Shown here: piece after piece, positions 28,469 to 36,938 of the stretch
How positions within the stretch are numbered: position 1 is the first letter of the stretch
How the letters are laid out: every line of letters begins with the position of its first letter
Assembly (NCBI RefSeq): GCF_002742335.1
Contig: NZ_MDGR01000007.1
Span: forward strand, 748,501 to 812,500
DNA from: Reichenbachiella sp. 5M10
GTDB taxonomy: Bacteria; Bacteroidota; Bacteroidia; Cytophagales; Cyclobacteriaceae
Direction: 5' to 3'
DNA: 64,000 nt
Program-made: the position numbers and the translations under genes
The notes under the pieces: model-generated
Seen by the model: the letters and a program-made list of their open reading frames with translations, nothing else
Told to the model about the DNA's origin: nothing
The model's database searches: none

Positions 28469-31400
28469 ATGGATAATCAAGTCAATAATAAGAACAAAGA
28501 GTTTCGGTTGGCCTCATGGTCCATCGATAATCCATCAGTGATCTATGTGATGATTGGGATATTCTTTTTCATCGGCTTGTCGGCGTATTTCGACATGCCA
28601 CGGGAGGATTTTCCAGAGATCATCGAGACCAAGATATATATCAGTACTCCCTATCCCGGAAATACTGCCGAAGATATAGAGCGGCTGATTACTGATCCTC
28701 TGGAGGATGAATTGAAAAACATCAGCAATGTGGTGGAGATCATCTCTACCTCACAAGAGGATTATTCGATCATCACTGTGGAGTTTGATGAGGAGATCAC
28801 CGTGGAGTTGGCCAAGCAAAAGGTCAAGGATAAAGTTGATGGAGAGAAGGCCAACGAAGACTGGCCGCTGTTCAATGATGCCAAAGTAGAACCGAATGTG
28901 TTTGATCTGAACCTCTCAGAGGAAGTGGCAATCATGAATATCAACATCTCTGGAGACTATCCAGTAGATCGACTCAAGGAGTATGGTGAATACCTCGAAG
29001 ATGAGATCGAAAATTTGCCCGAGATCAAAGGGGTAGATATCCGTGGGGCACAAGAGAAAGAAGTAGAAGTAGCGGTCGATATTTTCAAAATGATGGCTGC
29101 CAAGGTGAGTTTCGATGATGTACTCAATACCATTCGAAATGGAAACATGACGCTCTCTGCTGGAAATATGAAAACCAGTGGTCAGCGCCGTACCATTCGC
29201 ATCATTGGTGAAATCGAGAATCCTATGGAGTTGGAAAACTTCGTCGTGAAGACGGAGAAGAACTCACCCGTGTACCTAAAAGATGTGGCCAAAGTCAGTT
29301 TTAAAGAAGAAGATAAAACGACATATGCCCGTGAATTTGGTCACAGCGTAGTGATGCTAGATGTCAAAAAGCGTGCAGGAAAAAACATGATTCACGCAGC
29401 AGACGAAATCAAATTGATACTCCAAGATGCACGGGAAAATTACTTTCCACATGACTTGACGGTCACTGTGTCGAACGATTCGGCCCCTCGTACGCTCAAT
29501 CAAGTAGAGGACCTGGTCAACAACATCATATTTGGTATTCTACTAGTGGTTGTCGTACTGATGTTCTTCTTAGGTTTCCGCAATGCCTTGTTTGTCGGGT
29601 TTGCGATCCCTATGTCGATGTTCATGTCGTTCATGATCCTCAATCTCATGGGTTACACACTCAATACGATGATACTTTTTGGTCTCATCATGGGACTAGG
29701 GATGCTTGTTGATAACGGGATCGTGGTAGTCGAAAACGTCTACCGTCTGATGGAAGAAGAAGGAATGTCTCGAATCCAAGCGACCAAAGTGGGTATTGGA
29801 GAGATTGCCTTTCCGATCATCATATCTACTGCTACTACGGTGGCGGCTTTTGTTCCGCTCGGACTGTGGCCTGGGATATTTGGGCAGTTTATGAAGTACT
29901 TCCCGATTACCTTGTCGGTCGTGTTGGGCTCGTCCCTATTTGTGGCGGTATTCATGAACTCCATGTTGGTTTCCAAGTTTATGGAAATAGGCGACAAAGA
30001 ATTGAGCCTCAAGAGCCTCATTCGCTTGACGATTATTCTGGTTGGGTTTGGTACATTCATCATGATCGTGGGAGGTGATGCGCGTGGCTTGGGTACGTTG
30101 ATGATATTCACGGCGATATTGTTTTGGGTCTACAAATATGCGATCAAGCGATTAGCGAATAAGTTTCAGAGAAGTGCGTTGGTCAAATTCGAGAATTTTT
30201 ACGAAAAGCATCTGCTCAAAGCGGTAAGAGGAAACAATGTATACTGGTACTTCGGAGCAACTTTCATTTTGCTCATTGCTTCGTTCGTGTTTTTTGGGAT
30301 GTCAGTAGGAGGAGGGAGAACCAAAATTGAGTTCTTCCCGGACAATGTACCGAACCAGATCATCGTCTACATCGAGTATCCTCAGGGTACAGCGATCGAA
30401 AAGACGAACCAGATCACCAAAGAGATAGAAGAGAAGATGTACTCTATCCTCAATGCCGAGGAGTACTTGGATGAAAATGGGGACAATTTCCTCGTGGAGT
30501 CTGCAGTCTCTCAGGTGGGCGAAGGAGCAGGAAATCCACAGACCGACGGTGGTTCAGCGGCAGAGATGCCTCACCGCGGCAAAATCACCGCCTCGATGCG
30601 TGAGTACAAGTACCGCCGAGGCAAAGATACGGAGGAGCTGAGACAGAAGGTCCAGGCAGCACTGACAGGGGTCTACCCTGGAGTAGCCATCTCTGTAGAG
30701 AAAGAGGCCTCTGGCCCACCTGCAGGATACCCGATCAATATCGAGATAGATGGCAAGGACTATGATGAGCTGATCGTCACTGCAGAGAAAATGAGGAATT
30801 TCATCAATGAGAAAAATATCGATGGGATAGAGGAACTCAAAATTGACGTGAACAAGGATAAGCCTTCGATGGTCGTAGATGTAGATCGTAAGAAAGCTGG
30901 AGAATTGGGCGTGGCAGTAGGCCAAGTGGGGAGTCAGTTGAGACGATCATTGTTCGGCGAGAAGGCTGGTGTCTACAAGAAATACGGCGATGACTATGAT
31001 ATCAATGTGCGCTTCAACGAGGATTTGAGATACAATACGAGTGCGTTGTTCAATCAGAACATCATCTTCAGAGATCAGTCTTCGGGACAGTTGAAAGAAG
31101 TGCCGCTATCGACCATAGCTTCGCATCGCAATACCTCTGCTTTCAGTGCGATCAAGCGTAGAGATACGCGTCGTGTCGTGACGGTATACTCTGGGTTGAA
31201 GCCGGGCTTTACCGATGCTGGTGCGATTGTATCAGAGATTCGTGATGAAATGGCGAGTTTTACTGAGCTGCCTGAGGGGGTACGCATAGACTACACCGGA
31301 CAGCTCGAGGAGCAAAACAAGCAAATGAGCTTCTTGGTGGGGGCGTTCTTTACAGGGCTTGGATTGATTATGCTGATTTTGATTTTCCAATTCGGAGGTG

Positions 31401-31942
31401 TTTCCAAGCCAGCGATCATTATGGTTGCCATCTTTTTGAGTTTCATAGGAGTGTTTGGTGGATTGATCATCACGGGGTGGTCATTTGTGATCATGATGAC
31501 CATGATGGGGATCATCTCTCTCGCAGGTATCGTGGTGAACAATGGCGTAGTGCTACTTGATTATACACAGTTGCTCATCGATAGGAGAAAGGACGAGCTG
31601 AACATGCCGAAGGAAGAATATCTCTCCAAAGCTGAAGTGAAGAAGGCAGTAGTCAAAGGTGGGAAAGCGAGGTTGCGCCCTGTATTGTTGACTGCTATCA
31701 CGACCGTGCTTGGGTTGGTGCCATTGGCCATAGGGCTCAATATTGACTTCTTTGCATTGTTTACGGAGTTCAATCCACATATCTACATGGGAGGAGACAA
31801 TGTGATCTTCTGGGGACCATTGGCTTGGACGGTGATCTTTGGTTTGATCGTAGCGACATTCTTGACGCTGATCATTGTGCCGGTGTTGTTTACCATCGTC
31901 TACCGTATCAAGTACTGGTTTTATGCCAGAAGGGCAAAGTAG
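28469..31942 (+). CDS. RND efflux permease
   Basis: This 1157-residue RND transporter is about 100 residues longer than AcrB. TM1 lies at about 27-45, followed by the periplasmic IYISTPYPGNTAEDIERLITDPLEDEL. The TM4 proton-relay region is GLIMGLGMLVDNGIVVVENV (one D plus N, so one of the usual two aspartates is replaced). The second half has GIISLAGIVVNNGVVLLDY. An extra stretch between about 500 and 570 adds membrane segments (IILVGFGTFIMIVGG and following). It lies 3 bp after the adaptor and is the last gene of the TetR-led operon. Confidence 0.94.
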   Translation: MDNQVNNKNKEFRLASWSIDNPSVIYVMIGIFFFIGLSAYFDMPREDFPEIIETKIYISTPYPGNTAEDIERLITDPLEDELKNISNVVEIISTSQEDYSIITVEFDEEITVELAKQKVKDKVDGEKANEDWPLFNDAKVEPNVFDLNLSEEVAIMNINISGDYPVDRLKEYGEYLEDEIENLPEIKGVDIRGAQEKEVEVAVDIFKMMAAKVSFDDVLNTIRNGNMTLSAGNMKTSGQRRTIRIIGEIENPMELENFVVKTEKNSPVYLKDVAKVSFKEEDKTTYAREFGHSVVMLDVKKRAGKNMIHAADEIKLILQDARENYFPHDLTVTVSNDSAPRTLNQVEDLVNNIIFGILLVVVVLMFFLGFRNALFVGFAIPMSMFMSFMILNLMGYTLNTMILFGLIMGLGMLVDNGIVVVENVYRLMEEEGMSRIQATKVGIGEIAFPIIISTATTVAAFVPLGLWPGIFGQFMKYFPITLSVVLGSSLFVAVFMNSMLVSKFMEIGDKELSLKSLIRLTIILVGFGTFIMIVGGDARGLGTLMIFTAILFWVYKYAIKRLANKFQRSALVKFENFYEKHLLKAVRGNNVYWYFGATFILLIASFVFFGMSVGGGRTKIEFFPDNVPNQIIVYIEYPQGTAIEKTNQITKEIEEKMYSILNAEEYLDENGDNFLVESAVSQVGEGAGNPQTDGGSAAEMPHRGKITASMREYKYRRGKDTEELRQKVQAALTGVYPGVAISVEKEASGPPAGYPINIEIDGKDYDELIVTAEKMRNFINEKNIDGIEELKIDVNKDKPSMVVDVDRKKAGELGVAVGQVGSQLRRSLFGEKAGVYKKYGDDYDINVRFNEDLRYNTSALFNQNIIFRDQSSGQLKEVPLSTIASHRNTSAFSAIKRRDTRRVVTVYSGLKPGFTDAGAIVSEIRDEMASFTELPEGVRIDYTGQLEEQNKQMSFLVGAFFTGLGLIMLILIFQFGGVSKPAIIMVAIFLSFIGVFGGLIITGWSFVIMMTMMGIISLAGIVVNNGVVLLDYTQLLIDRRKDELNMPKEEYLSKAEVKKAVVKGGKARLRPVLLTAITTVLGLVPLAIGLNIDFFALFTEFNPHIYMGGDNVIFWGPLAWTVIFGLIVATFLTLIIVPVLFTIVYRIKYWFYARRAK

Positions 31943-31971
31943 CATAAGATAATAGACTGATATAATGTAAG

Positions 31972-32002
31972 AGCGAAGGACTTCTGTCTTTCGCTTTTTT
32001 TA
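31972..32002 (+). terminator. Terminator of the TetR/RND operon
   Basis: A 10-bp stem (31972-31981 with 31986-31995, one G-T pair) and a 4-nt loop are followed by a run of T on the plus strand. It ends the 25303-31942 operon. Bases 32003-32242 hold nothing recognisable. Confidence 0.85.
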
Positions 32003-32242
32003 TGCACAGCTATCAAACCGATGAGTGAGGTAGATAGGGTAGTATGTGTGTGTTGCTTCTTTTTTTCTATCCTAGAGAAGGGATGAGGGCAGTCGATTTG
32101 AAGGTTTTTTTGGCAAGTAGCTACTCCAGCACCGGAGTGAATTAAACCCTTGCTAAAGGATGAGGGGCAAGCTGCCACGAACGCTCAATGCAGTTCATGG
32201 AGGCTTGATTCTTTGACACGGTACGGTTTTGAGTGGATGAAA

Positions 32243-33397
32243 TTATTGCTGTGCTGCAAATAGAGCAGCGATCTTATCCTGTAGTTCTTGCCCATGGATG
32301 TCTTTGGCGATGATGATGCCGTCTTTGTCTAGCAAGAAGTTTTTAGGCAGAGCTGTGACGGAGTAATCCTGCGAAGCATTCGTTTTGTAGCCATTGAGTT
32401 CAGAGACATTGATCCATGACCTGCCGTCTTTGAGCAGCGCATTGGTCCATAGTTTTTTGTTTTGTTCTAGTGCGATCCCATAGATCTCAAAGCCTTGATT
32501 TTTGTAGGTAGCGTAGAGTTGTTGGAGTATTGGATTTTCGGTGCGGCAAGGCGAGCACCAGCTCCCCCAGAAGTCCACGAGTGTGTAGGTCTTCAGGTTT
32601 TGGTAGAGAGAGAGGTTGTGTCCTGAGGTATCTTTGGCGATGATACCAGGTGCTTTTGCTCCGATGGCTACTCGTTTCATTTGTTGGACCTTGAGAGTGA
32701 CATATTGAGAGATTTCGCTTTCTGGATAGACCAGCGCAAAAGCAGTGGCTAAACTGTCGTAGTATGGGATGTCGTCATCGTTGGTCCAACGAACCGTGGT
32801 AGGGTAGATGGCGATGGATGTACCCATTTTCTTGACGAAATGAATCAAGGTGTCCCGGTAGTTTTGCTCTGCGTGGAGCTGTTGTCTGCCGAGTTTTTCG
32901 ATCAACTCTGCGTCTTTGGGGTTGTTGATGTCACGGAGTTGGTAGAGTTCTTTTCGTACAGGGTAAACGGTTTTTTCCAAAATCGAATGGCGAAAACTCT
33001 CGTAGGCTTGGAAAAGCTCTGTGTCTTCAGAGCCACTGACCTCATAGCTGCCGTCTGTCGAAAGGTTGATGAGGATGTGTTGTCCTTTGTTTGCCAAAAG
33101 GGGTACTTGGGTCTCGTCGATATGGAGGACGTAGTAGTTTGGAGGCAGGTCAATGCTTTTTTTGATGGAGGTCCCAGTGGTATATGCGATCGTATCGACG
33201 ATGGAGTAGCTGTTTTGAGCGGGGTCTGTGATTTGGTAGAGTAGGATTTCTTTAGGAGAAGTACTGGGGTCTAGGCCTTTGACTTCCAAGGTGAAGCCTT
33301 GGGAGTGGTGAGGTTCGGGAGTGCTACAAGCAGAGAAAAACAGTAGCGCAGCTAAGGACAAGTGGAGAAATGAGGCGGTGATTTTCATAAGGTTCAT
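32243..33397 (-). CDS. TlpA-like thioredoxin-fold lipoprotein with DUF4369-like N-terminus
   Basis: This 384-residue exported protein starts with a lipoprotein signal (MKITASFLHLSLAALLFFSAC). The N-terminal half resembles the DUF4369 beta domain that precedes TlpA-type thioredoxins in Bacteroidota. The C-terminal thioredoxin domain has the redox pair in FWGSWCSPCRTENPILQQLY and the cis-proline region in SVTALPKNFLLDKDG. It probably reduces disulfides in the periplasm. It stands alone on the minus strand. Confidence 0.88.
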   Translation of the reverse strand: MNLMKITASFLHLSLAALLFFSACSTPEPHHSQGFTLEVKGLDPSTSPKEILLYQITDPAQNSYSIVDTIAYTTGTSIKKSIDLPPNYYVLHIDETQVPLLANKGQHILINLSTDGSYEVSGSEDTELFQAYESFRHSILEKTVYPVRKELYQLRDINNPKDAELIEKLGRQQLHAEQNYRDTLIHFVKKMGTSIAIYPTTVRWTNDDDIPYYDSLATAFALVYPESEISQYVTLKVQQMKRVAIGAKAPGIIAKDTSGHNLSLYQNLKTYTLVDFWGSWCSPCRTENPILQQLYATYKNQGFEIYGIALEQNKKLWTNALLKDGRSWINVSELNGYKTNASQDYSVTALPKNFLLDKDGIIIAKDIHGQELQDKIAALFAAQQ

Positions 33398-33604
33398 TGT
33401 TTGAATAAACGAAAGTAAGGGAATAAGCTGATTTTGGGTTTGCTATCTTGCTATCTGTCGTGATTACTCATTTTTCTAAAATTGTGAAACCTTTGACCCT
33501 TTCTTTGAAGCTACACATTGACCAATCTCACCTCAAATATACCGCTGGTGGGATGTTCTGTCAATTCTCGCATAGAGGCTATATCGAATCTTGTGATCTC
33601 CACT

Positions 33605-33612
33605 TATCTTTG
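33605..33612 (+). promoter_or_regulatory. -7 box of the proline dehydrogenase promoter
   Basis: TATCTTTG is an exact match to the Bacteroidota -7 consensus TAnnTTTG and lies 20 nt before the ATG at 33632. It falls inside the longest possible reading frame, which argues that the real start is 33632. No clear -33 element is seen. Confidence 0.5.
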
Positions 33613-33631
33613 TACACCCAAAAATGATAGT

Positions 33632-34813
33632 ATGAATGTAAAAGAGGAAATCCGTTTTGACGATACGGAACTGGCTTTTGGTGACAAAAGCAATTTTGAC
33701 CTAAAGCGCATGTATTTTTTGTTTTCAACCATGAACAACCCATGGGTAACAAAAATTGGCATGAGGCTGACACAATTCGCGCTTCGAATTCACTTGCCCA
33801 TCAAGGTTTTGATCAAGAAGACCATTTTCGCACAGTTTTGTGGAGGTGAGTCGCTCCGTGATTCGATCAAGACAGTGGAGAAGTTGGGAGCATCGCAGAT
33901 ACACACCATTTTGGATTATTCGGTGGAGGGAGAGAGCAAGGAGAAAACCTTTGATCACAACAAAGCGGAGATCCTGCAATCTCTGACATTGGCGAAGGAG
34001 TCACCACACATCCCTACGGGGGTCATGAAGCTGACCGGTTTTGTGTCTTTCTCGCTGTTGGTCAAAAAACAAGCAGGTGAAGTTTTCACGGCAGAAGAAC
34101 AGAGCCGTTGGGATAAATTCATCGCTCGTGTGGAGGAGATTTGCGCGTATGCGGTGGCTTGTCAAAAGTATTTGTTCATCGATGCAGAGGAATCTTGGAT
34201 ACAAGACGCCATCGATGAACTGGTAGATGAAATGATGGGCAAGTACAACAGGGAGCAGGTATACATCTTCAATACCTATCAGATGTACAAGAAGTCCTCT
34301 CTCGAAACCCTCAAAGCAGTGCATAGACGAGGGCAGCAAGAAGGGTTCAAAGTAGGAGCCAAGCTAGTCAGGGGAGCCTATATGGAAAAAGAAAGAAACC
34401 GAGCGCAGGAGAAGGGGTATCCAGATCCGATTCAGGTGTCTAAGGCTGCTACCGATGAAGCCTATGATGCCGCGGTGGCCTATTGCATAGAACATATCAA
34501 TGATATCTATCTCTGTGCAGGCACGCACAACGAAAAGAGTTCGAAGTATCTCTCCCAGCTGATGGAGGAGCAAGAGCTGCCTCATAATGACCCGAGGATT
34601 TTTTATGCGCAACTGTATGGTATGAGTGACAACTTGTCCTACACCTTGGCGCACCATCAATATAACGTGGCGAAGTACGTGCCCTATGGCCCGGTCAAAA
34701 AAGTATTGCCCTATTTGATGCGACGAGCGGAGGAAAATACCTCCATTGCTGGACAGAGTAGTAGGGAGTTTTTGCTCGTAAAGAGCGAACTAAAAAGAAG
34801 GAAAAGAAAGTGA
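33632..34813 (+). CDS. Proline dehydrogenase
   Basis: This 393-residue FAD enzyme oxidises proline to pyrroline-5-carboxylate. PRODH motifs are KLVRGAYMEKERNRA, IYLCAGTHNEKSS, QLYGMSDNLSYTL, VAKYVPYGPVKKVLPYLMRRAEENTS. The start at 33632 (MNVKEEIRFDDTEL) is chosen because the 38 upstream codons are not PRODH-like and contain a promoter box. It is the monofunctional form, without the aldehyde dehydrogenase part of PutA. An NhaC-type antiporter follows after 83 bp; a sodium or proton link to proline use is possible but not shown. Confidence 0.94.
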   Translation: MNVKEEIRFDDTELAFGDKSNFDLKRMYFLFSTMNNPWVTKIGMRLTQFALRIHLPIKVLIKKTIFAQFCGGESLRDSIKTVEKLGASQIHTILDYSVEGESKEKTFDHNKAEILQSLTLAKESPHIPTGVMKLTGFVSFSLLVKKQAGEVFTAEEQSRWDKFIARVEEICAYAVACQKYLFIDAEESWIQDAIDELVDEMMGKYNREQVYIFNTYQMYKKSSLETLKAVHRRGQQEGFKVGAKLVRGAYMEKERNRAQEKGYPDPIQVSKAATDEAYDAAVAYCIEHINDIYLCAGTHNEKSSKYLSQLMEEQELPHNDPRIFYAQLYGMSDNLSYTLAHHQYNVAKYVPYGPVKKVLPYLMRRAEENTSIAGQSSREFLLVKSELKRRKRK

Positions 34814-34896
34814 AGTAAATAGATAGCGGGAGGTTCGTGGAGTGCAAAGGCAAAAAAATGGTTAACTTCCGCATTTTAAGTATTATCCAATAGTAG

Positions 34897-36348
34897 ATGA
34901 TAAGAGTGAAACGTGAAGCTAGCCTGCTTGAGGCATTTGTCCCCATCCTATTTCTTATTGTATTTCTCAGTGTCAATGTGTACATCTTTGGTGACGCGGC
35001 ATTGGATGGTTCCAATCAGATCGTACTGATACTCTCCGGAGGAGTCGCTGCTTTGATGGCCTTTCGATTGGGCTATACCTGGGACGAGATTCTCGGTGGG
35101 GTGACCAAGAGTATCAATTCGGCCATGCCTTCTATGTTGATCCTGTTGATGATTGGCTCGCTCGCAGGGAGTTGGCTGATCAGTGGGATTGTACCTGCGA
35201 TGATCTATTATGGACTGTTGATACTCAGTCCGACGATCTTTTTGTTTGCGGCCTGTGTGGTTTGTGCGATTGTGTCCATGGCGACAGGGAGCTCATGGAC
35301 GACCTCCGCGACTGTAGGGATTGCACTCATAGGTATCGGACAGACCATGGGGATACACGAAGGGTTAGTCGCAGGAGCAATCTTGTCGGGAGCCTATTTT
35401 GGAGACAAGATGTCTCCACTATCAGATACGACCAATCTTGCACCTGCCATGGCAGGGACGGACTTGTTTACACATATTCGCTACATGGCTTACACGACTT
35501 TGCCGTCGATCAGTATCACATTGGTCATCTTTTTTGTACTTGGGTTCATGCACGATACTGCATCCGAAGATTTAGGTACTGCGGCGGTTTTGCAGGCGAT
35601 TGAAGCCAAGTTTCATGTGTCGATTTACCTGTTTATCGTGCCGGCAGTTGTGATTTTCATGATTGTCAAAAAAGTACCAGCATTGCCGGCTCTACTCGCC
35701 GGTACTTTGCTTGGAATTGTGTTTGCACTGGTTTTTCAGCCAGAGGTGGTTCGGGAAGTCGCCCAATATGATGGCGCTGCTTGGCAGGTGATGTTTGTCG
35801 GTTGTATGAAGGCTCTGTATGGGTCGGTAGGCGTCAATACGAGTCATGAGATGGTCAATGAATTGTTGAGTTCTGGAGGCATGTACGGTATGCTCAATAC
35901 GGTATGGCTGATCATCAGTGCGATGATTTTCGGAGGAGTGATGGAAGGCTCTGGCTTACTCAAAAAAATCGCTCATTCGATCATTCAGGTGGTCAACTCA
36001 ACTGGATCCTTGATTGCCTCTACGGCAGGGACATGTTTGTTTTTCAACGTGACCGCCTCGGACCAATATTTGGCAATCGTCGTACCTGGTAGGATGTATG
36101 CCGACATCTACCGCGAAAAAGGACTCGCCCCCGAAAACCTAAGCCGTACCCTCGAAGATTCTGGGACGGTGACTTCCGTGCTCATCCCTTGGAATACCTG
36201 TGGTGCCTACCACTCTTCTGTACTTGGTGTGAGTACTTTGGCCTTTGCTCCTTATTGTTTTTTCAACATCATTAGCCCTATCATGACTGTATTATTTGGA
36301 TACTTGAATCTGAAGATTCGAAAATTGACAAACAAAGAAAAAGTTTGA
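34897..36348 (+). CDS. nhaC: Na+/H+ antiporter NhaC
   Basis: This 483-residue inner-membrane protein has about 11-12 hydrophobic segments. NhaC features are ILGGVTKSINSAMPSMLILL, SMATGSSWTTSATVGIALIGIG, AGAILSGAYFGDKMSPLSDTTNLA and the later ASDQYLAIVVPGRMY and GTVTSVLIPWNTCGAYHS. It exchanges sodium (or a related substrate) for protons. The following exonuclease gene starts at its stop codon (TGATG), so the two are translationally coupled. Confidence 0.93.
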   Translation: MIRVKREASLLEAFVPILFLIVFLSVNVYIFGDAALDGSNQIVLILSGGVAALMAFRLGYTWDEILGGVTKSINSAMPSMLILLMIGSLAGSWLISGIVPAMIYYGLLILSPTIFLFAACVVCAIVSMATGSSWTTSATVGIALIGIGQTMGIHEGLVAGAILSGAYFGDKMSPLSDTTNLAPAMAGTDLFTHIRYMAYTTLPSISITLVIFFVLGFMHDTASEDLGTAAVLQAIEAKFHVSIYLFIVPAVVIFMIVKKVPALPALLAGTLLGIVFALVFQPEVVREVAQYDGAAWQVMFVGCMKALYGSVGVNTSHEMVNELLSSGGMYGMLNTVWLIISAMIFGGVMEGSGLLKKIAHSIIQVVNSTGSLIASTAGTCLFFNVTASDQYLAIVVPGRMYADIYREKGLAPENLSRTLEDSGTVTSVLIPWNTCGAYHSSVLGVSTLAFAPYCFFNIISPIMTVLFGYLNLKIRKLTNKEKV

Positions 36349-36926
36349 TGGAAGTAAGAAAAATAACAAAGCAGGAGGTGAACGAACTTCCGTTGATCAA
36401 GTATGAAGGGAAAAGTATCGTCGTAGAGGACGAGGCGGGTGCCATAGAGGCCGCTCGGTTTTTGAGTCAATTTAGCCTGTTGGGGTTTGATACTGAGACC
36501 AAGCCAGCATTCAAAAAAGGGCAGTTTTTTCCAGTCGCGCTGCTGCAGTTGGCTACCCCGGAGCGTGTCTACTTGATTCGCTTGTTGCAAACAGGCCTTC
36601 CACAGGCTATCGTAGATTTATTTGAAGACCCCAAGATCATCATCGCGGGGATCGGGATCAGAGACGATATCAAGGATTTGAAGAAGATGAAGGACTTCAA
36701 ACCTGCAGGGTTTGTCGATCTCAATGAAAAGGCAAGAGCACTGGGCTTTGAGAGTATTGGCGCACGCAATTTTGCGGGGATGTTCATGGACGGTCGGATC
36801 TCAAAAAGTCAGCAAGTATCCAATTGGGAAAACGAGGAACTCACCGATGCACAAATAAGCTATGCTGCTACGGATGCATGGATATGCATCGATGTATACA
36901 ACCAAATGGATGAGCTGGAACCGTAA
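36348..36926 (+). CDS. DEDDy 3'-5' exonuclease (RNase D-like)
   Basis: This 192-residue protein has the DEDDy exonuclease core: FDTETKPAF (D and E of Exo I), GIGIRDDIKDL (Exo II) and ISYAATDAWICIDVYN (YxxxD of Exo III). It degrades RNA or DNA from the 3' end; which one is unknown. The ATG at 36348 overlaps the nhaC stop by one base. The gene encoding an AddB-like nuclease follows after 12 bp, so nhaC, the exonuclease and the AddB-like gene form one operon. Confidence 0.9.
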   Translation: MEVRKITKQEVNELPLIKYEGKSIVVEDEAGAIEAARFLSQFSLLGFDTETKPAFKKGQFFPVALLQLATPERVYLIRLLQTGLPQAIVDLFEDPKIIIAGIGIRDDIKDLKKMKDFKPAGFVDLNEKARALGFESIGARNFAGMFMDGRISKSQQVSNWENEELTDAQISYAATDAWICIDVYNQMDELEP

Positions 36927-36938
36927 AAACGATCCGTT

